The translations under genes and the position numbers were made by a program. Of a DNA stretch of 64,000 nt, positions 16,250 through 27,288 are shown one piece after another; the first letter of the stretch is position 1; each line of letters begins with the position of its first letter. The notes beneath the pieces are model-generated. The model searched no databases. It was not told the DNA's origin and saw only the letters and a list, made by a program, of their open reading frames with translations. The DNA is from Nitrospira sp. (GTDB taxonomy: Bacteria; Nitrospirota; Nitrospiria; Nitrospirales; Nitrospiraceae), in NCBI GenBank assembly GCA_016873495.1, contig VGXC01000008.1:30479-94478 (forward strand), in the 5' to 3' direction.

Positions 16250-17728
16250 GTGCACCGCGCAGCCCAAACACAGAGAAATTCCACGCAACTGGTTCAGCTT
16301 GTTGCCAGACACGCGAAGGCCTCCGGGCTCATTGAGCCAGGCCAGAGGCTCCTGGTTGCGGTCTCCGGGGGTCCGGATTCCGTGGCGCTTCTCTCGGTCC
16401 TGAAGGAACTGGCGCCGACTTGGCGGCTGACACTCGATGCGGTCCACATTAACTACGGGCTGCGCGGGGAGGAATCGGAAGAAGACGCCCGGTTCGTTGC
16501 CCGGCTCTGCGACCGCTTTGGGATTACCCTGCACTGCAAACGAGTCACCGTGGCGCGAAAGGGGGGTGTCCGCGATCGCTCGTCGCTCCAAGAGCGGGCG
16601 AGAGAGACTCGGTATCAAATCCTGACAGAGCTGGGCCGAACGTTGCGGGCGGACAGGATCGCCCTGGGCCATCAAGCAAACGATCAAGCCGAGACTGTGC
16701 TTATGTGGATGCTGCGCGGGGCCGGCATTGCCGGGCTGGCCGGCATGCCGCCGATCCGTGAGTCCCTCTTCATCCGTCCGCTGCTTGATTTTTCTCGTGA
16801 AGCGATCCTGGAGTACTTGTGGAGTCGTGAGTTGCCGTTCCGGTTCGACTCGAGCAATGCCAACCCCCTCTACTTGCGGAACCGAATCCGTCACGAATTG
16901 CTGCCCGTCATGAAACGACTCAACCCATCGATTGTCAAGGGCTTGGCTCGTCAGGCGGATATTCTCCGCGAAGACGATGCCTACTTGCACCGGTTGGCCT
17001 ATGACGCGATGGCCCAACTGGTCCATACAGGCGATCAGGAAATCACGGTCGACAGGACCGGATTTTTGGCCCTTCCCCTAACACTTCAACGACGGATCCT
17101 GCGTATCCTTTTCCAAGACCTGCATCCGCGCCGCAAAGGACCTGGATACAGGACGATCGCATTGCTTCTAGAGACGGTATTTGAAGGAAGGACCGGAGCG
17201 GGCATCACCATCCAAGGCGTACGTGCCACCCGCGAGTATGCAACCGTCCGCTTCCAAGCAGATCCGCCCTCGCGTGAGACTGCGGACGCAGCCGATGACG
17301 CAATGGGCCTTGCTCCCAACGGTCTGGCCCTGCCGGTTCCCTCATTACTCCGTTGGCCTCTCACAGGCCAGCTGATTCGAGTCAGTCTGGGGCCGCGATT
17401 CCTTCCTTCCGCCAGGGCCATTCCCCGTAACCAGGCTTGCCTTGATCTCGATTCTGTGTCCCTGCCGTTGAAAGTTCGATCATGGCAGCCGGGCGATGTT
17501 TTTCAGCCGGCAGGGATGGGAGGGCAGACCAAAAAGTTGCAGGATTTTTTCTCGGACATCAAGCTGCCACGCCACGCGCGCACACGCGTCCCCATCATCC
17601 TGGCCTCGGAAGGTATTCTTTGGGTGGCAGGCCATCGGACCGATCACCGGTTTTACGCTCGGGTAGGCACGCGGCGGACTCTGCGACTTGAACTACTGGA
17701 GTCTACGTCAGAAGGAGGAACAACCTGA
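16250..17728 (+). CDS. tilS: tRNA(Ile)-lysidine synthase
   Basis: ATP-dependent enzyme that converts C34 of the CAU-anticodon tRNA-Ile to lysidine. The PP-loop ATPase signature is LLVAVSGGPDSVALLSVL (about 34-51). Family segments ALGHQANDQAETVLMWMLRG and RNRIRHELLP follow, and the C-terminal TilS domain (SWQPGDVFQPAGMGG, then KKLQDFF) is present. 492 residues from a GTG start that lacks a good ribosome-binding site. The stop is directly followed by the hpt ATG. Confidence 0.95.
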   Translation: MHRAAQTQRNSTQLVQLVARHAKASGLIEPGQRLLVAVSGGPDSVALLSVLKELAPTWRLTLDAVHINYGLRGEESEEDARFVARLCDRFGITLHCKRVTVARKGGVRDRSSLQERARETRYQILTELGRTLRADRIALGHQANDQAETVLMWMLRGAGIAGLAGMPPIRESLFIRPLLDFSREAILEYLWSRELPFRFDSSNANPLYLRNRIRHELLPVMKRLNPSIVKGLARQADILREDDAYLHRLAYDAMAQLVHTGDQEITVDRTGFLALPLTLQRRILRILFQDLHPRRKGPGYRTIALLLETVFEGRTGAGITIQGVRATREYATVRFQADPPSRETADAADDAMGLAPNGLALPVPSLLRWPLTGQLIRVSLGPRFLPSARAIPRNQACLDLDSVSLPLKVRSWQPGDVFQPAGMGGQTKKLQDFFSDIKLPRHARTRVPIILASEGILWVAGHRTDHRFYARVGTRRTLRLELLESTSEGGTT

Positions 17729-18277
17729 ATGGAAAGTATTTTCGGGCGCCCGATCGTCACACAAGAACAGATGCGCACCCGCATCAAGGATCTCGGCCGG
17801 CAGATTGCGTCGGACTATGCGGACAAGGACCTCATTCTGGTCGGTATTCTAAAGGGCGCCTTTGCCTTTTACGCGGATCTGGCCCGTGCCATCCGCATCC
17901 CGCTGCGGGTTGATTTTTTGGTGGTTTCCAGCTACGGCTCCAGGGCCAAGACATCGGGCAAGGTGAAGATGGTGACGGATTTAACGGAGAACATCGCCGG
18001 TCGAGACGTGCTGTTGGTGGAGGATATCGTCGACTCGGGCTTGACCCTGCAACATCTGACCAAAACCCTTTCCAAGCGCAAACCCAAATCGATCAGGGTT
18101 TGCGCTTTACTCAACAAGCCAGACCGCCGTCAGGTGACGGTGCATGTGGATTATGTGGGGTTTGAGATTCCCGACAAATATGTGGTCGGCTACGGCTTGG
18201 ACTACCAGCAGAAATATCGCAATCTTCCCTATTTGGCCGTCCTGGACCAGGTCGACGAAGAAGGGGAGGCGACCTAG
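17729..18277 (+). CDS. hpt: Hypoxanthine phosphoribosyltransferase
   Basis: Purine salvage enzyme using PRPP to make IMP or GMP. The PRPP-binding motif is VLLVEDIVDSGLTLQHL (about 92-108). The flexible-loop region VSSYGSRAKTSGKVKM and the C-terminal VGYGLDYQQKYRNLPYLAVL are typical. 182 residues. GAAGGAGG lies inside the end of tilS, and the ATG abuts the tilS TGA. The tilS-hpt-ftsH order is widespread in bacteria. Confidence 0.95.
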   Translation: MESIFGRPIVTQEQMRTRIKDLGRQIASDYADKDLILVGILKGAFAFYADLARAIRIPLRVDFLVVSSYGSRAKTSGKVKMVTDLTENIAGRDVLLVEDIVDSGLTLQHLTKTLSKRKPKSIRVCALLNKPDRRQVTVHVDYVGFEIPDKYVVGYGLDYQQKYRNLPYLAVLDQVDEEGEAT

Positions 18278-18284
18278 CAAGCGG

Positions 18285-18314
18285 TTGTCAGCATTCGGAC
18301 AACTATGTTAGAAT
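18285..18314 (+). promoter_or_regulatory. Promoter upstream of ftsH
   Basis: TTGTCA (18285-18290), an 18-bp spacer and TAGAAT (18309-18314). The predicted leader is about 47 nt and ends in GAGGAGGAG before the ftsH ATG. It would give ftsH expression independent of the hem/tilS/hpt operon. Confidence 0.6.
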
Positions 18315-18367
18315 TCGCAGTCGGTTTGATTCCTTGCCCCGGCTGGTATGTAGGCTGAGGAGGAGTG

Positions 18368-20182
18368 ATGAATTCTCGGGTGAAAAATTTACTGTTCTGG
18401 GTCGTGGTGGGTCTGTTTATGATCCTGCTGTTCAACTTGTTCAGCGTGCCCACCCACACGCCTGAAGAGGACGTGATCTTCAGCGATTTCATGGCCCAAC
18501 TCGATAAAGGTGAGATCACCAAGGTGATCATCAAAGCGAATCATATCAGCGCCATTCTCAAGGACGGCACGCGCATCCGCACGTACTCGGCCGACTACCC
18601 GGACATGGTGAAAGTCCTGCGAGAACGGAACGTGCAGATCGAGGTCAAGCCGCCGGACGAAAACCCCTGGTACATTACATTTCTCGTAACCTGGGGACCG
18701 TTTATCCTCTTCCTAGGGCTCTGGTTCTTCCTCATGCGGCAGATGCAGATCGGGGGCAATAAGGCCCTGTCCTTCGGCAAGAGCAGAGCCCGGATGCTGA
18801 CCGAAGAACGAAAGAAGATCACCTTCTCTGACGTCGCAGGCATTGATGAAGCCAAGGAAGAAGTGGCGGAGATCATTGAATTCCTGAAAGATCCTCGCAA
18901 GTTCCAGAAATTGGGAGGACGTATTCCCAAGGGTGTCTTGATTGTCGGCCCTCCCGGCACAGGCAAGACCCTGCTGGCCAAGGCCATCGCCGGAGAGGCC
19001 GGAGTGCCCTTCTTTAGTATCAGCGGATCCGACTTCGTGGAGATGTTCGTCGGGGTCGGCGCATCGCGGGTACGCGATCTCTTCGAGCAGGGGAAGAAAC
19101 ACGCGCCTTGCATCATCTTCATCGACGAAATCGACGCCGTGGGACGGCTCCGGGGAGCGGGCCTGGGTGGAGGCCACGATGAGCGAGAGCAGACCCTAAA
19201 CCAGCTGCTCGTGGAGATGGACGGGTTTGACACCACCGAAGGGGTGATCCTGATTGCCGCCACAAACCGGCCGGATGTCTTGGACCCTGCGCTGCTGCGT
19301 CCCGGACGTTTCGACCGCCAGATCGTGGTCAATCGCCCGGATTTGCGCGGGCGGAATGAAATTCTCAAGGTTCACACCAAGAAGGTGCCGGTGGCGCCGG
19401 ATGTGGAACTGGAGAAGATTGCGCGCGGCACCCCCGGCTTCTCAGGAGCGGATCTCGAAAACCTCGTTAACGAAGCCGCATTGTGGGCGGCCCGCCAGAA
19501 CAAAAAAGTCGTCGAGCTGGTGGACTTTGAGACGGCCAAAGACAAGGTGATGATGGGCGCCGAACGTAAGAGCATGGTCTTGAGCGACGAAGAAAAGCGG
19601 GTGACCGCTTACCATGAGGCCGGCCATGCGCTCATGGCTAAGCTGCTCCCGGGCACGGACCCCGTGCACAAGGTCACTATCATTCCCCGCGGACGGGCCC
19701 TGGGCATGACCATGCAGTTACCGACCGACGACCGGCATAACTATTCCAAAGAATTTCTCTACAATAACCTCGCGATACTACTGGGCGGACGGGTTGCCGA
19801 AGAGTTGGTGTTAAATCACATTACGACCGGGGCCGGGAACGATATCGAACGGGCCACCGATCTGGCACGCAAGATGGTGTGCGAGTGGGGCATGAGCGAG
19901 AAATTGGGCCCGCTGACCTTCGGCAAGAAGGAAGAAGAAATTTTCCTCGGTCGCGAAATCGCCACCCGCCGCGACTTCAGCGAACAGGTCGCCCTCGAGA
20001 TCGATCACGAAGTGAAACGCCTGGTCACCGAAAACTACGAGCGGACCAAACGGATGCTGACCGAGCACATGGGAACTCTCAAAGCTCTTGCCGAAGCGCT
20101 TCTCGAAAAGGAAGTGCTCGATGCCTTGGAAATCGACCAGATCATCCAACAAGGCTCGTTGCCGCAGACCATGCCAGCCTGA
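18368..20182 (+). CDS. ftsH: ATP-dependent zinc metalloprotease FtsH
   Basis: Membrane-anchored AAA+ protease that degrades misfolded membrane proteins and regulators. Two transmembrane helices (about 7-24 and 102-121) flank a small periplasmic domain. The AAA module has Walker A GPPGTGKT near 194, Walker B IIFIDEID and the SRH region LLRPGRFDR. The zinc site is HEAGH (His416, Glu417, His420). It is 604 residues. ATG 18368 is preferred over an adjacent GTG at 18365 because GGAGGAG is better spaced. Confidence 0.98.
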   Translation: MNSRVKNLLFWVVVGLFMILLFNLFSVPTHTPEEDVIFSDFMAQLDKGEITKVIIKANHISAILKDGTRIRTYSADYPDMVKVLRERNVQIEVKPPDENPWYITFLVTWGPFILFLGLWFFLMRQMQIGGNKALSFGKSRARMLTEERKKITFSDVAGIDEAKEEVAEIIEFLKDPRKFQKLGGRIPKGVLIVGPPGTGKTLLAKAIAGEAGVPFFSISGSDFVEMFVGVGASRVRDLFEQGKKHAPCIIFIDEIDAVGRLRGAGLGGGHDEREQTLNQLLVEMDGFDTTEGVILIAATNRPDVLDPALLRPGRFDRQIVVNRPDLRGRNEILKVHTKKVPVAPDVELEKIARGTPGFSGADLENLVNEAALWAARQNKKVVELVDFETAKDKVMMGAERKSMVLSDEEKRVTAYHEAGHALMAKLLPGTDPVHKVTIIPRGRALGMTMQLPTDDRHNYSKEFLYNNLAILLGGRVAEELVLNHITTGAGNDIERATDLARKMVCEWGMSEKLGPLTFGKKEEEIFLGREIATRRDFSEQVALEIDHEVKRLVTENYERTKRMLTEHMGTLKALAEALLEKEVLDALEIDQIIQQGSLPQTMPA

Positions 20183-20281
20183 CCCATATTGCGAATGCTT
20201 CGGGGCCGATCGAACAACTTCTCCCTTCTTCCGTCTGCTTCATAGCACGATCCTGACCAGGCCCTCCTCAAAGGACAGGCG

Positions 20282-21175
20282 ATGACCGCTCCATTCGTTG
20301 CCAAACCAGATTTCCCACCGACTCCTTTGAAGGCCCGTACTTACTCTCTTCCCCTTCATAGCCGGGTCCACTTGATGGGCATCTTGAACGTTACGCCCGA
20401 TTCGTTTTCGGACGGCGGTCGATTCCTCTCCCTCGATGTCGCGATCGCCCACGCACTCGCCATGGTCGAGGCGGGAGCCGACATCATCGACATCGGAGCC
20501 GAGTCCACACGGCCAGGCTCGGAGCGGGTGGAAGAAGAGGAGGAAATCCGTCGGCTCATTCCGGTCGTCAAAGAGGTCTGCCGGCGAGTCTCCGTTCCAA
20601 TCTCCGTTGACACCACGAAAGCCTCCGTCGCTAAATTAGCCCTCGAAGCCGGAGCCGTCATCATCAACGACATCAGCGCATTGCGGAATGATGTCGAGAT
20701 GGGCACGGTCGTCGCCGAAGCCGGTGCGGGTCTTGTACTCATGCACCTTCAAGGGACCCCGCAGACCATGCAACAGGCTCCGACCTACCAAGACGTCGTG
20801 GCGGAAGTGCGCCTCTTCCTTGCGGAGCGAGTCCAGGCCGCTCTGGAGTTCAACATCAGCCCCGCACAGATCATGCTTGACCCGGGCATCGGATTCGGCA
20901 AGAATTCGGATCACAATCTGACGTTATTGGCACACATGCCGGAATTAGTGTCCTTGGGCTATCCCGTCCTGGTGGGGGTATCGCGAAAGGCCTTCATCGG
21001 GCAGATCCTGGGACGTCCGATCGAACAACGTGTAATGGGCACGGCAGCCGCCTCAGCGATGGCGATCTTGGGAGGCGCACGAGTGATCCGAGTCCATGAT
21101 GTCGGCGCAATCCGAGACGTTGTCACAATGATAGAATCGATTCGTCGAATGCAACGACACCCAATCTCCATCTAA
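20282..21175 (+). CDS. folP: Dihydropteroate synthase
   Basis: Folate pathway enzyme joining p-aminobenzoate to the pterin pyrophosphate; the sulfonamide target. Signatures: LMGILNVTPDSFSDGGRF (about 32-49), DIGAESTRPGSERV, ISVDTTKASVAKLAL, and LDPGIGFGKNSDHNL. The C-terminal IRVHDV is present. 297 residues with a poorly conserved N-terminal extension of about 25 residues. It lies 99 bp after ftsH and just before glmM, a gene order often seen in bacteria. Confidence 0.96.
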   Translation: MTAPFVAKPDFPPTPLKARTYSLPLHSRVHLMGILNVTPDSFSDGGRFLSLDVAIAHALAMVEAGADIIDIGAESTRPGSERVEEEEEIRRLIPVVKEVCRRVSVPISVDTTKASVAKLALEAGAVIINDISALRNDVEMGTVVAEAGAGLVLMHLQGTPQTMQQAPTYQDVVAEVRLFLAERVQAALEFNISPAQIMLDPGIGFGKNSDHNLTLLAHMPELVSLGYPVLVGVSRKAFIGQILGRPIEQRVMGTAAASAMAILGGARVIRVHDVGAIRDVVTMIESIRRMQRHPISI

Positions 21176-21223
21176 TCAATAGTCATCTCGATCGACAGGA
21201 CAGGCGAACAAGAGGAAGGGCTC

Positions 21224-22573
21224 ATGAGGAAGTTATTCGGCACCGACGGGATCCGGGGTGTGGCAAACCTCGAACCGATGACAAGCGAGACGGCGATGAA
21301 GCTCGGACGAGCCGCCGCTTATCTCTTCAAGCGCCGCTCCGGCCGGCACCAGATTGTGATCGGCAAAGATACCCGGCTCTCCGGTTATATGCTCGAATCA
21401 GCTTTGACGTCGGGAATCTGTTCGATGGGCGTTGATGTGCTGCTGGTCGGCCCGATGCCGACCCCAGCCATCGCGTTTCTGGCCCGAAGCTTGAGAGCGG
21501 ACGCCGGCGTTGTGATCTCCGCCTCGCACAATCCATATCAGGACAATGGGATCAAATTCTTTTCCAACGACGGGTTCAAGCTACCCGATGAGCTGGAAGC
21601 GCGGATGGAGGCCCTGATCACCTCCGATGAAATCCAGCACCTGCGCCCAACGGCCGATGAAGTCGGGAAAGCCTACCGGATCGACGACGCCGAAGGACGG
21701 TACATCGAGCTCGTCAAACGCTCCTTGCCGCGAGACCTCGATTTTCAAGAATTGCGGATCGTCGTCGACTGCGCCCATGGCGCCGCCTACAAGGCCTCTC
21801 CCAAGGTCCTACGAGAGCTGGGCGCCACGGTGTGGGTCATCGGAGACGAACCGAACGGAACCAATATCAACGACGGGTGCGGTGCCGTCCATCCAGAGCG
21901 GCTCCAGCAAGCGGTGCGCGAACACCACGCACATCTCGGCATCGCCCATGACGGAGACGCCGACCGGGCTATTTTCGTATGTGAGCAGGGGCGCATTATC
22001 GACGGCGATCACGTCATGGCCATGATTGCGCTGGATCTGCAAGAACGGGGACTTCTGAAACGACGTACCGTCGTCGGAACCGTCATGAGCAATTTCGGTT
22101 TGGAATTAGCATTGAAACAAGCCGGGATCGCATTGGTACGAACCGCCGTCGGCGACCGATATCTTCTCGAGCGCATGGTCGCGGATGGTTACAATTTCGG
22201 CGGCGAACAATCGGGTCATTTCATCTTTTTGGACCATAACACCACGGGCGACGGCTTAATTTCCGCCTTGCAGGTCGTGGCCCTGATGAAGCGGACCGGG
22301 CGATCCTTGTCCGACCTGGCCCAATGCATGATGGCTGTGCCGCAGATTTTATTGAACATTCGCGTCAATGAGAAGCCGGATCTTAACCATGTCCCGGAGC
22401 TGACGCAGGCAATCCAGACGGGAGAAGCCACGTTGAACGGGACCGGGCGCGTCCTGGTGCGTTATTCCGGTACGGAACCGGTGCTTCGCATCATGGTCGA
22501 GGGAGCGGAGGCGTCGCTCATTCGCCTGGTTGCCGACGACCTCTCTGCAGTTGTCCAACGTCACCTCGGATAG
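21224..22573 (+). CDS. glmM: Phosphoglucosamine mutase
   Basis: Interconverts glucosamine-6-P and glucosamine-1-P for peptidoglycan and LPS precursors. It begins [15 protein letters not shown]. The phosphoserine is Ser101 in [17 protein letters not shown]. The metal-binding loop is GDADRAI, the sugar-binding loop [10 protein letters not shown], and the C-terminal phosphate loop [15 protein letters not shown]. 449 residues, with ribosome-binding site GAGGAAGG. Confidence 0.97.
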   Translation: MRKLFGTDGIRGVANLEPMTSETAMKLGRAAAYLFKRRSGRHQIVIGKDTRLSGYMLESALTSGICSMGVDVLLVGPMPTPAIAFLARSLRADAGVVISASHNPYQDNGIKFFSNDGFKLPDELEARMEALITSDEIQHLRPTADEVGKAYRIDDAEGRYIELVKRSLPRDLDFQELRIVVDCAHGAAYKASPKVLRELGATVWVIGDEPNGTNINDGCGAVHPERLQQAVREHHAHLGIAHDGDADRAIFVCEQGRIIDGDHVMAMIALDLQERGLLKRRTVVGTVMSNFGLELALKQAGIALVRTAVGDRYLLERMVADGYNFGGEQSGHFIFLDHNTTGDGLISALQVVALMKRTGRSLSDLAQCMMAVPQILLNIRVNEKPDLNHVPELTQAIQTGEATLNGTGRVLVRYSGTEPVLRIMVEGAEASLIRLVADDLSAVVQRHLG

Positions 22574-25193
22574 CGGTTCGGCTCAGTCGGTCGCGCCCAG
22601 GAACGGCGCCATTCGACGCAGCCTGCCGGCAATAGTGTGCGACGCTGCCATGCTTGCCCACTTCACGATCGCCTTCCTGGTCGGTCTGGTCGTCGGCTCT
22701 TGGTTTCCTTTCACCCCTCTCCTGTGTCTCAGCTTCCTCTTGCTCACAGCCATTGCGCTGGTAGGACTCGAACGGCTCGGTCGGCTCCAATCATGTCGTA
22801 ATGACATATTCTTCGGCAGCCTGCTGTTCGGACTCTTGTATTGGACTGTCTTTGCCTGGCCCAGTGCTCCCGTTCCCCTGCATCTTTTGGCAGGCGATAC
22901 CGCAATACCAATCAAAGGGCGGATTACGGAACCTGTACACTATGCGCCGGGGCGGGCTTCGTTTCACCTGACCGTCAGCCAACTTAGTGACACACCGGTC
23001 GTGCGCCACAGGGGCGGAACCCTTCGCGTCACCTGGCGGGAACCTGGTCGTGACCTGAAGCAAGGCGACCTGGTGACACTCACCGCCAGGCTCCATTCGC
23101 CTTCCGGACAAGTCAACCCAGGAGGATTCGACTATGCCCTATACCTGATCAGGCATGGAGTGGACGCCACGGCTTCCGTCTCGGGTCCAGACGCAGTCAG
23201 ATGGCTTGGCTCAACGAACGGCGTGACGCGATGGACCTTGTGGCGTGCGGTCGACGAATGGCGGGATCGCATTCGAAATGCGGCGGTGGCATCCTTACGC
23301 GATCCGGCGCGTGGAATCTACATGGGTATCATTGTCGGCCAGCCGGGCTACCTCACCGCCGAGGAGCGGGATGCCTTCATGGCCACCGGCACCGTGCACA
23401 TTCTGTCGATCTCCGGCTCCCATCTCGGCCTGGTCGGACTCTTGTCCTTCTTCCTGATCAAAAACACCTGCCGTCGCCTGCCTGCACAGGGACTCCTGCA
23501 CCTCTCCCGCCTCACTACCTCGACCAGACTCGCGGCCCTGGGTACGGTAGTTCCTGTCACAATCTATGCGCTGTTGGCCGGCGCAGAAGTGGCGACCGTT
23601 CGGTCCTGGATCATGATCGTGGTGTTCCTGCTGTCCGTCTGGCTGGGTCGGCAGGAACGCCTGCTGCTGTCTCTCGCCTGTGCTGTCTTATTGATTACAC
23701 TCCACGATCCTCGAGCGCTCTACGACATTTCCTTTCAACTGTCATTTTGTTCCGTCCTGGCCATTGCGCTGTTACTTCGCAGGGCACCTGACAAGAGCGA
23801 GGATCGCCTCCCCCCATCACCTCGCTTTCGGAAGCGAGTCGAAAATTGGTTCGCGACCTACGCCCGGATCACCGGCGGAATCACACTCGCAACGCTGCCG
23901 CTGGTCGCTTACCATTTCAATCAAGTGGCCTGGCTGGGTCTCGCCGCAAACCTTGTCGTGGTGCCCCTGGCCGGACTTCTGCTCATACCCCTAGGCCTTG
24001 GATCGGCTTTGTGGGTCGCGGCAACCGGGAGCACGACGCTTCCGGGAGCAGCTCTCAATCAAGCCGGGTTCGACTTCCTCTCCGACCTCGTTCACATTCT
24101 GGCTCGCCTTCCAGGGGCCGAATGGCACGTCACATCGCCGACACTGATCTCGATCGTGTTCTTCTACGGGCTCCTTATCATGGCGGTCTGTTTGCAAGGA
24201 CATCACCGAGTTCGGCTGAGCTGCTTCGCAGGTGTGATCCTCCTGGCCGGCTGGTGGATCTGTTCTCCCCGAATCTGGCCACAGGATGGCTCCTTACGTG
24301 TGACCTTTCTTGACGTGGGACAGGGGGATGCCACGGTCATCGAACTCCCTGAAGGGGAGACGATCCTCATTGATGCCGGAGCCAGACACGAAACGTTGGA
24401 CATGGGGCGATCCATAGTCAGTCCGTACCTGTGGGACCAAGGCATCTTCCGCCTCGACCACGTGATTGCCACACACCCTCAACTCGACCATGTCGGCGGC
24501 CTACCTGCCGTCCTGCGTCACTTTCCTGTCAATCACTACTGGAGTAACGGACTAACCAGGCAAGAACCGTTCTATCAAGAGCTTCAACGCGCCATTCGGC
24601 AACAGGGCGTGATCGAGTCTATCGCGTTCGAAGGGCAGACCATCTTAGCCACCGGGACCTGTCATCTATCTGTGCTCAACCCGGCGGCAGGAGAGCAGAC
24701 GCAGCATCCGGCGCCGACCAATAGCGGCGCGCTCCTGAACAATCAATCGGTCGTCACAAAGCTGGTTTGTGGTCCTCACTCATTCCTCTTCACCGCCGAT
24801 GCGGAAGCACAGACCTTGGCGCGTCTAGCCAAGGGGGACGGTTCGGCCAACGTGCGCATCTTGAAAGTTCCACACCATGGAGCCAAAAGTTCCCTGGACG
24901 AGCAATGGTTACGGCACGTAGCACCGGAGATCTCGGTGATTTCTGTCGGAAGCCGCAATTCGTATGGACATCCGACGCAGACCGTCTTGCAGGCCTATCA
25001 ACAACAGGGGAGCCGGATCTTCAGAACCGATCGGGATGGAGCCGTCTCGATTGCAGCTCGCCTGTCTTCACCCGGGTTTAAGATCTCTCGAGCTCGTGAC
25101 GCTGCGCTCAGACCTGTCCGGGTCGGCACCTTGATGGTCCACGACGAATGGCTGAACTGGCGACGTTTGCAGGGGGCGAAGGAACGTGCTTAA
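22530..25193 (+). CDS. comEC: ComEC/Rec2-family DNA uptake channel
   Basis: Inner-membrane channel for single-stranded DNA import during natural transformation. The N-terminal region has hydrophobic helices and a DUF4131-like segment. The central competence domain runs from about 250 ([10 protein letters not shown], then [13 protein letters not shown]). The C-terminal metallo-beta-lactamase-like domain starts near 590 ([20 protein letters not shown]) with [10 protein letters not shown] and [12 protein letters not shown]. Up to 887 residues. The start is uncertain: the TTG at 22530 overlaps glmM, while ATG 22650 would give 848 residues. No comEA or pilus genes are in the window. Confidence 0.9.
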   Translation: MPTTSLQLSNVTSDSGSAQSVAPRNGAIRRSLPAIVCDAAMLAHFTIAFLVGLVVGSWFPFTPLLCLSFLLLTAIALVGLERLGRLQSCRNDIFFGSLLFGLLYWTVFAWPSAPVPLHLLAGDTAIPIKGRITEPVHYAPGRASFHLTVSQLSDTPVVRHRGGTLRVTWREPGRDLKQGDLVTLTARLHSPSGQVNPGGFDYALYLIRHGVDATASVSGPDAVRWLGSTNGVTRWTLWRAVDEWRDRIRNAAVASLRDPARGIYMGIIVGQPGYLTAEERDAFMATGTVHILSISGSHLGLVGLLSFFLIKNTCRRLPAQGLLHLSRLTTSTRLAALGTVVPVTIYALLAGAEVATVRSWIMIVVFLLSVWLGRQERLLLSLACAVLLITLHDPRALYDISFQLSFCSVLAIALLLRRAPDKSEDRLPPSPRFRKRVENWFATYARITGGITLATLPLVAYHFNQVAWLGLAANLVVVPLAGLLLIPLGLGSALWVAATGSTTLPGAALNQAGFDFLSDLVHILARLPGAEWHVTSPTLISIVFFYGLLIMAVCLQGHHRVRLSCFAGVILLAGWWICSPRIWPQDGSLRVTFLDVGQGDATVIELPEGETILIDAGARHETLDMGRSIVSPYLWDQGIFRLDHVIATHPQLDHVGGLPAVLRHFPVNHYWSNGLTRQEPFYQELQRAIRQQGVIESIAFEGQTILATGTCHLSVLNPAAGEQTQHPAPTNSGALLNNQSVVTKLVCGPHSFLFTADAEAQTLARLAKGDGSANVRILKVPHHGAKSSLDEQWLRHVAPEISVISVGSRNSYGHPTQTVLQAYQQQGSRIFRTDRDGAVSIAARLSSPGFKISRARDAALRPVRVGTLMVHDEWLNWRRLQGAKERA

Positions 25194-25287
25194 GGCTTCA
25201 GATGGGCATCCATCGAAAAGCTCCCGGAAGACTTGCCATCCCCACCTTGACATTGACAAATCTGCAGGGCTGACCTATAACAAATCC

Positions 25288-25647
25288 ATGCCCAAACCTG
25301 TGATACGCATCCGACGCCGCCGCTCCCTTGGAGGGAAAATCAGACAAAACTGGAAGTTTGCGGTCGGGATGGGAACCCTCTGCGCCGTGGTCGCCTTTGG
25401 AACCGCCATAGCCACACAAGGACTTGAATCACTAATGTCACGCGCCTCGCTGGCCATGAAAGCCGTGGAGGACCCGAGCAAGCTCTCTGCATCGGAGAAA
25501 GACCAGATCAAGAAAATGGTCAAAACGAAGGGGGCCAAAGGAACTCTGGACTCTCTTACCCCTGAGCAAAAGGAACAAGCCAAGCAGGCGTTCGGCGGAT
25601 TGAGTGAAGATCAAAAGAAGAAGTATCGTGAAATGTACGGCAAGTAG
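25288..25647 (+). CDS. Small basic membrane-anchored protein of unknown function
   Basis: Not recognised. From the ATG at 25288 it is 119 residues: a basic N-terminus (IRIRRRRSLGGKIRQNWK), one hydrophobic helix (about 24-43), then a charged, probably helical tail (ASEKDQIKKMVKTKG; LTPEQKEQAKQAFGGLSEDQ). Topology is probably N-in with the tail outside. An in-frame extension back to 25186 overlaps comEC and looks less protein-like. It follows comEC by 94 bp; any role in DNA uptake is unsupported. Confidence 0.65.
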   Translation: MPKPVIRIRRRRSLGGKIRQNWKFAVGMGTLCAVVAFGTAIATQGLESLMSRASLAMKAVEDPSKLSASEKDQIKKMVKTKGAKGTLDSLTPEQKEQAKQAFGGLSEDQKKKYREMYGK

Positions 25648-25797
25648 GCCTCTCGTTTCTGCCCGCTCCCTATCTTCTCATTGATTTCAGCTCCCAACCT
25701 GTATAGTTAGAACCACCCCGGTCATTCCAATTCATCTCCATACGATCAAGACAGGATGTTGAGGCAGCACGCAACCATCTGGCCGCCGCGAGGTGTT

Positions 25798-25827
25798 TTG
25801 ACAATTTTGTCAGGTCTATGCTAAAGT
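25798..25827 (+). promoter_or_regulatory. Promoter of the flavoprotein oxidoreductase
   Basis: TTGACA (25798-25803), an 18-bp spacer, and TAAAGT (25822-25827) preceded by an extended TG element (25819-25820). The leader before the ATG at 25897 is about 60 nt. The -10 box is imperfect, but -35 and extended -10 support it. The rest of 25648-25797 shows no gene. Confidence 0.6.
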
Positions 25828-25896
25828 CCGCGAAAATTTATAGACTTCCGGCAAAGACAGGCGGCCGGAGGGAGCATTAGACGGAGCGACATCAGA

Positions 25897-27288
25897 ATGG
25901 GATCGACAGGAATATCGCCAACACATCTTATTATAATCATCGGCGCGGGCCCGGCAGGCATGTCGGTCGCGAATTTGATGTCCAAGGCCGGACACGAAGT
26001 GGTCATCGTCAACCGAGACGTGAAGTTCGGTGGGTTGGCTGAATACGGCATCTTCCCGAACAAGCTGAAGCTGAGGGGCGGGCTGCGGAAGACATACTGG
26101 GAGATTCTCGATCGCCCCAACATCCATTACTTCGGCAATGTTACCGTGGGCCTCGGCAAAGACCTCACGGTTGAGGACCTCAAACGCTTCGGGGCAAGCG
26201 CCGTGATCTTTGCCAGCGGCGCTCAGGGCACCAAGTCCATCGGAGTGGAGGGTGATTCGGCCCTCGGTGTGTACCATGCCAAGGATGTCGTCTTTCATTT
26301 CAACCGCCTGCCTGGGTATGGCGACAAACCGTTCGAGATGGGCCGTCGAGTCGCCGTGATCGGCGTGGGCGACGTCATGGTAGACATCGCCCATTGGCTC
26401 GTGCGGTACAAGCAGGTCGAGCAAGTGACGGCGATCGCCCGCCGAGGCCCGGCCGAACGAAAGTACAATCCCAAAGAAATTCGTGCCGTCTGCGCCAATA
26501 TCGATCAGGCGGCCCTGACGCTGGAGTTTGAACGGATTGCGCCCCGACTACAAACAGCCGGCCAGGATCCAGGCGAACTCCTCAAGGGCATGAACGCCGA
26601 ATTCACCAAATGTGAGCCGCTCAAGAGCAAGACCAAGATGGGCTTCCGCTTTCTGGCGTCGCCCCGTCGAGTCCTGACGGACGCACAGAATCGGGTGCGC
26701 GGTCTTGAAATCGAGGAGACGAAGCTCGAACCGAAGGGAACGGACTTCTCCGCGGTTGGCCTGAAGCAGTACTACGAGTTTCCCTGCGACAGTGTGGTGT
26801 TTGCCGTTGGAGACCGCGTGGACGAAACGGTTGGCCTCCCATACAAGAACGGAGTGTTTCTCACCAACCCGGCCTCAACCGGAAACGAGCCGGACGATGC
26901 TCTCTTTCAGGCCTACGATGAAGCTTCCGGAAAGGTTCTTGATGGAGTGTTCCTGACCGGCTGGGCACGCAAAGCGAGCGAAGGACTGGTGGGGGTGGCA
27001 AAACGGGACGGGGAGTGGTGTGCCGAGGTGGTCACCCGGTACTTGGCCGAGCGGTCGCCGCAACCGCGCCCCGCGGTCGACAAGGCCATCGACCTAATCA
27101 AAACCACGCTCAAGGACCGAAAAGTGGAGGCAATCGACTTGGCAGGCCTTCGCGCCCTGGACGCGGCCGAGCGGGAACACGGCTCCTCCAACGATTGCAT
27201 CGGCGAGTTTAAGTTTGGATCTAATCAGGAAATGCTGGCACAGATCCAGCGCCGGCGCGAACGGACCGGATCTTCCGCCAGATCCTAG
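25897..27288 (+). CDS. Adrenodoxin-reductase-like FAD/NAD(P)-dependent oxidoreductase
   Basis: A two-dinucleotide-domain flavoprotein of 463 residues. The FAD site is LIIIIGAGPAGMSVANLMSK (12-31). The second Rossmann motif is RRVAVIGVGDVMVDIAHWL (about 149-167), where typical adrenodoxin-reductase-type enzymes have GxGNVAxD. GWARKASEGLVGVAKRDGEW near 350 corresponds to their C-terminal signature. It probably moves electrons between NAD(P)H and a ferredoxin-like partner; no ferredoxin gene is adjacent. The last 60 residues are an extra helical tail. Its stop overlaps the convergent nadK end by 4 bp. Confidence 0.85.
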   Translation: MGSTGISPTHLIIIIGAGPAGMSVANLMSKAGHEVVIVNRDVKFGGLAEYGIFPNKLKLRGGLRKTYWEILDRPNIHYFGNVTVGLGKDLTVEDLKRFGASAVIFASGAQGTKSIGVEGDSALGVYHAKDVVFHFNRLPGYGDKPFEMGRRVAVIGVGDVMVDIAHWLVRYKQVEQVTAIARRGPAERKYNPKEIRAVCANIDQAALTLEFERIAPRLQTAGQDPGELLKGMNAEFTKCEPLKSKTKMGFRFLASPRRVLTDAQNRVRGLEIEETKLEPKGTDFSAVGLKQYYEFPCDSVVFAVGDRVDETVGLPYKNGVFLTNPASTGNEPDDALFQAYDEASGKVLDGVFLTGWARKASEGLVGVAKRDGEWCAEVVTRYLAERSPQPRPAVDKAIDLIKTTLKDRKVEAIDLAGLRALDAAEREHGSSNDCIGEFKFGSNQEMLAQIQRRRERTGSSARS

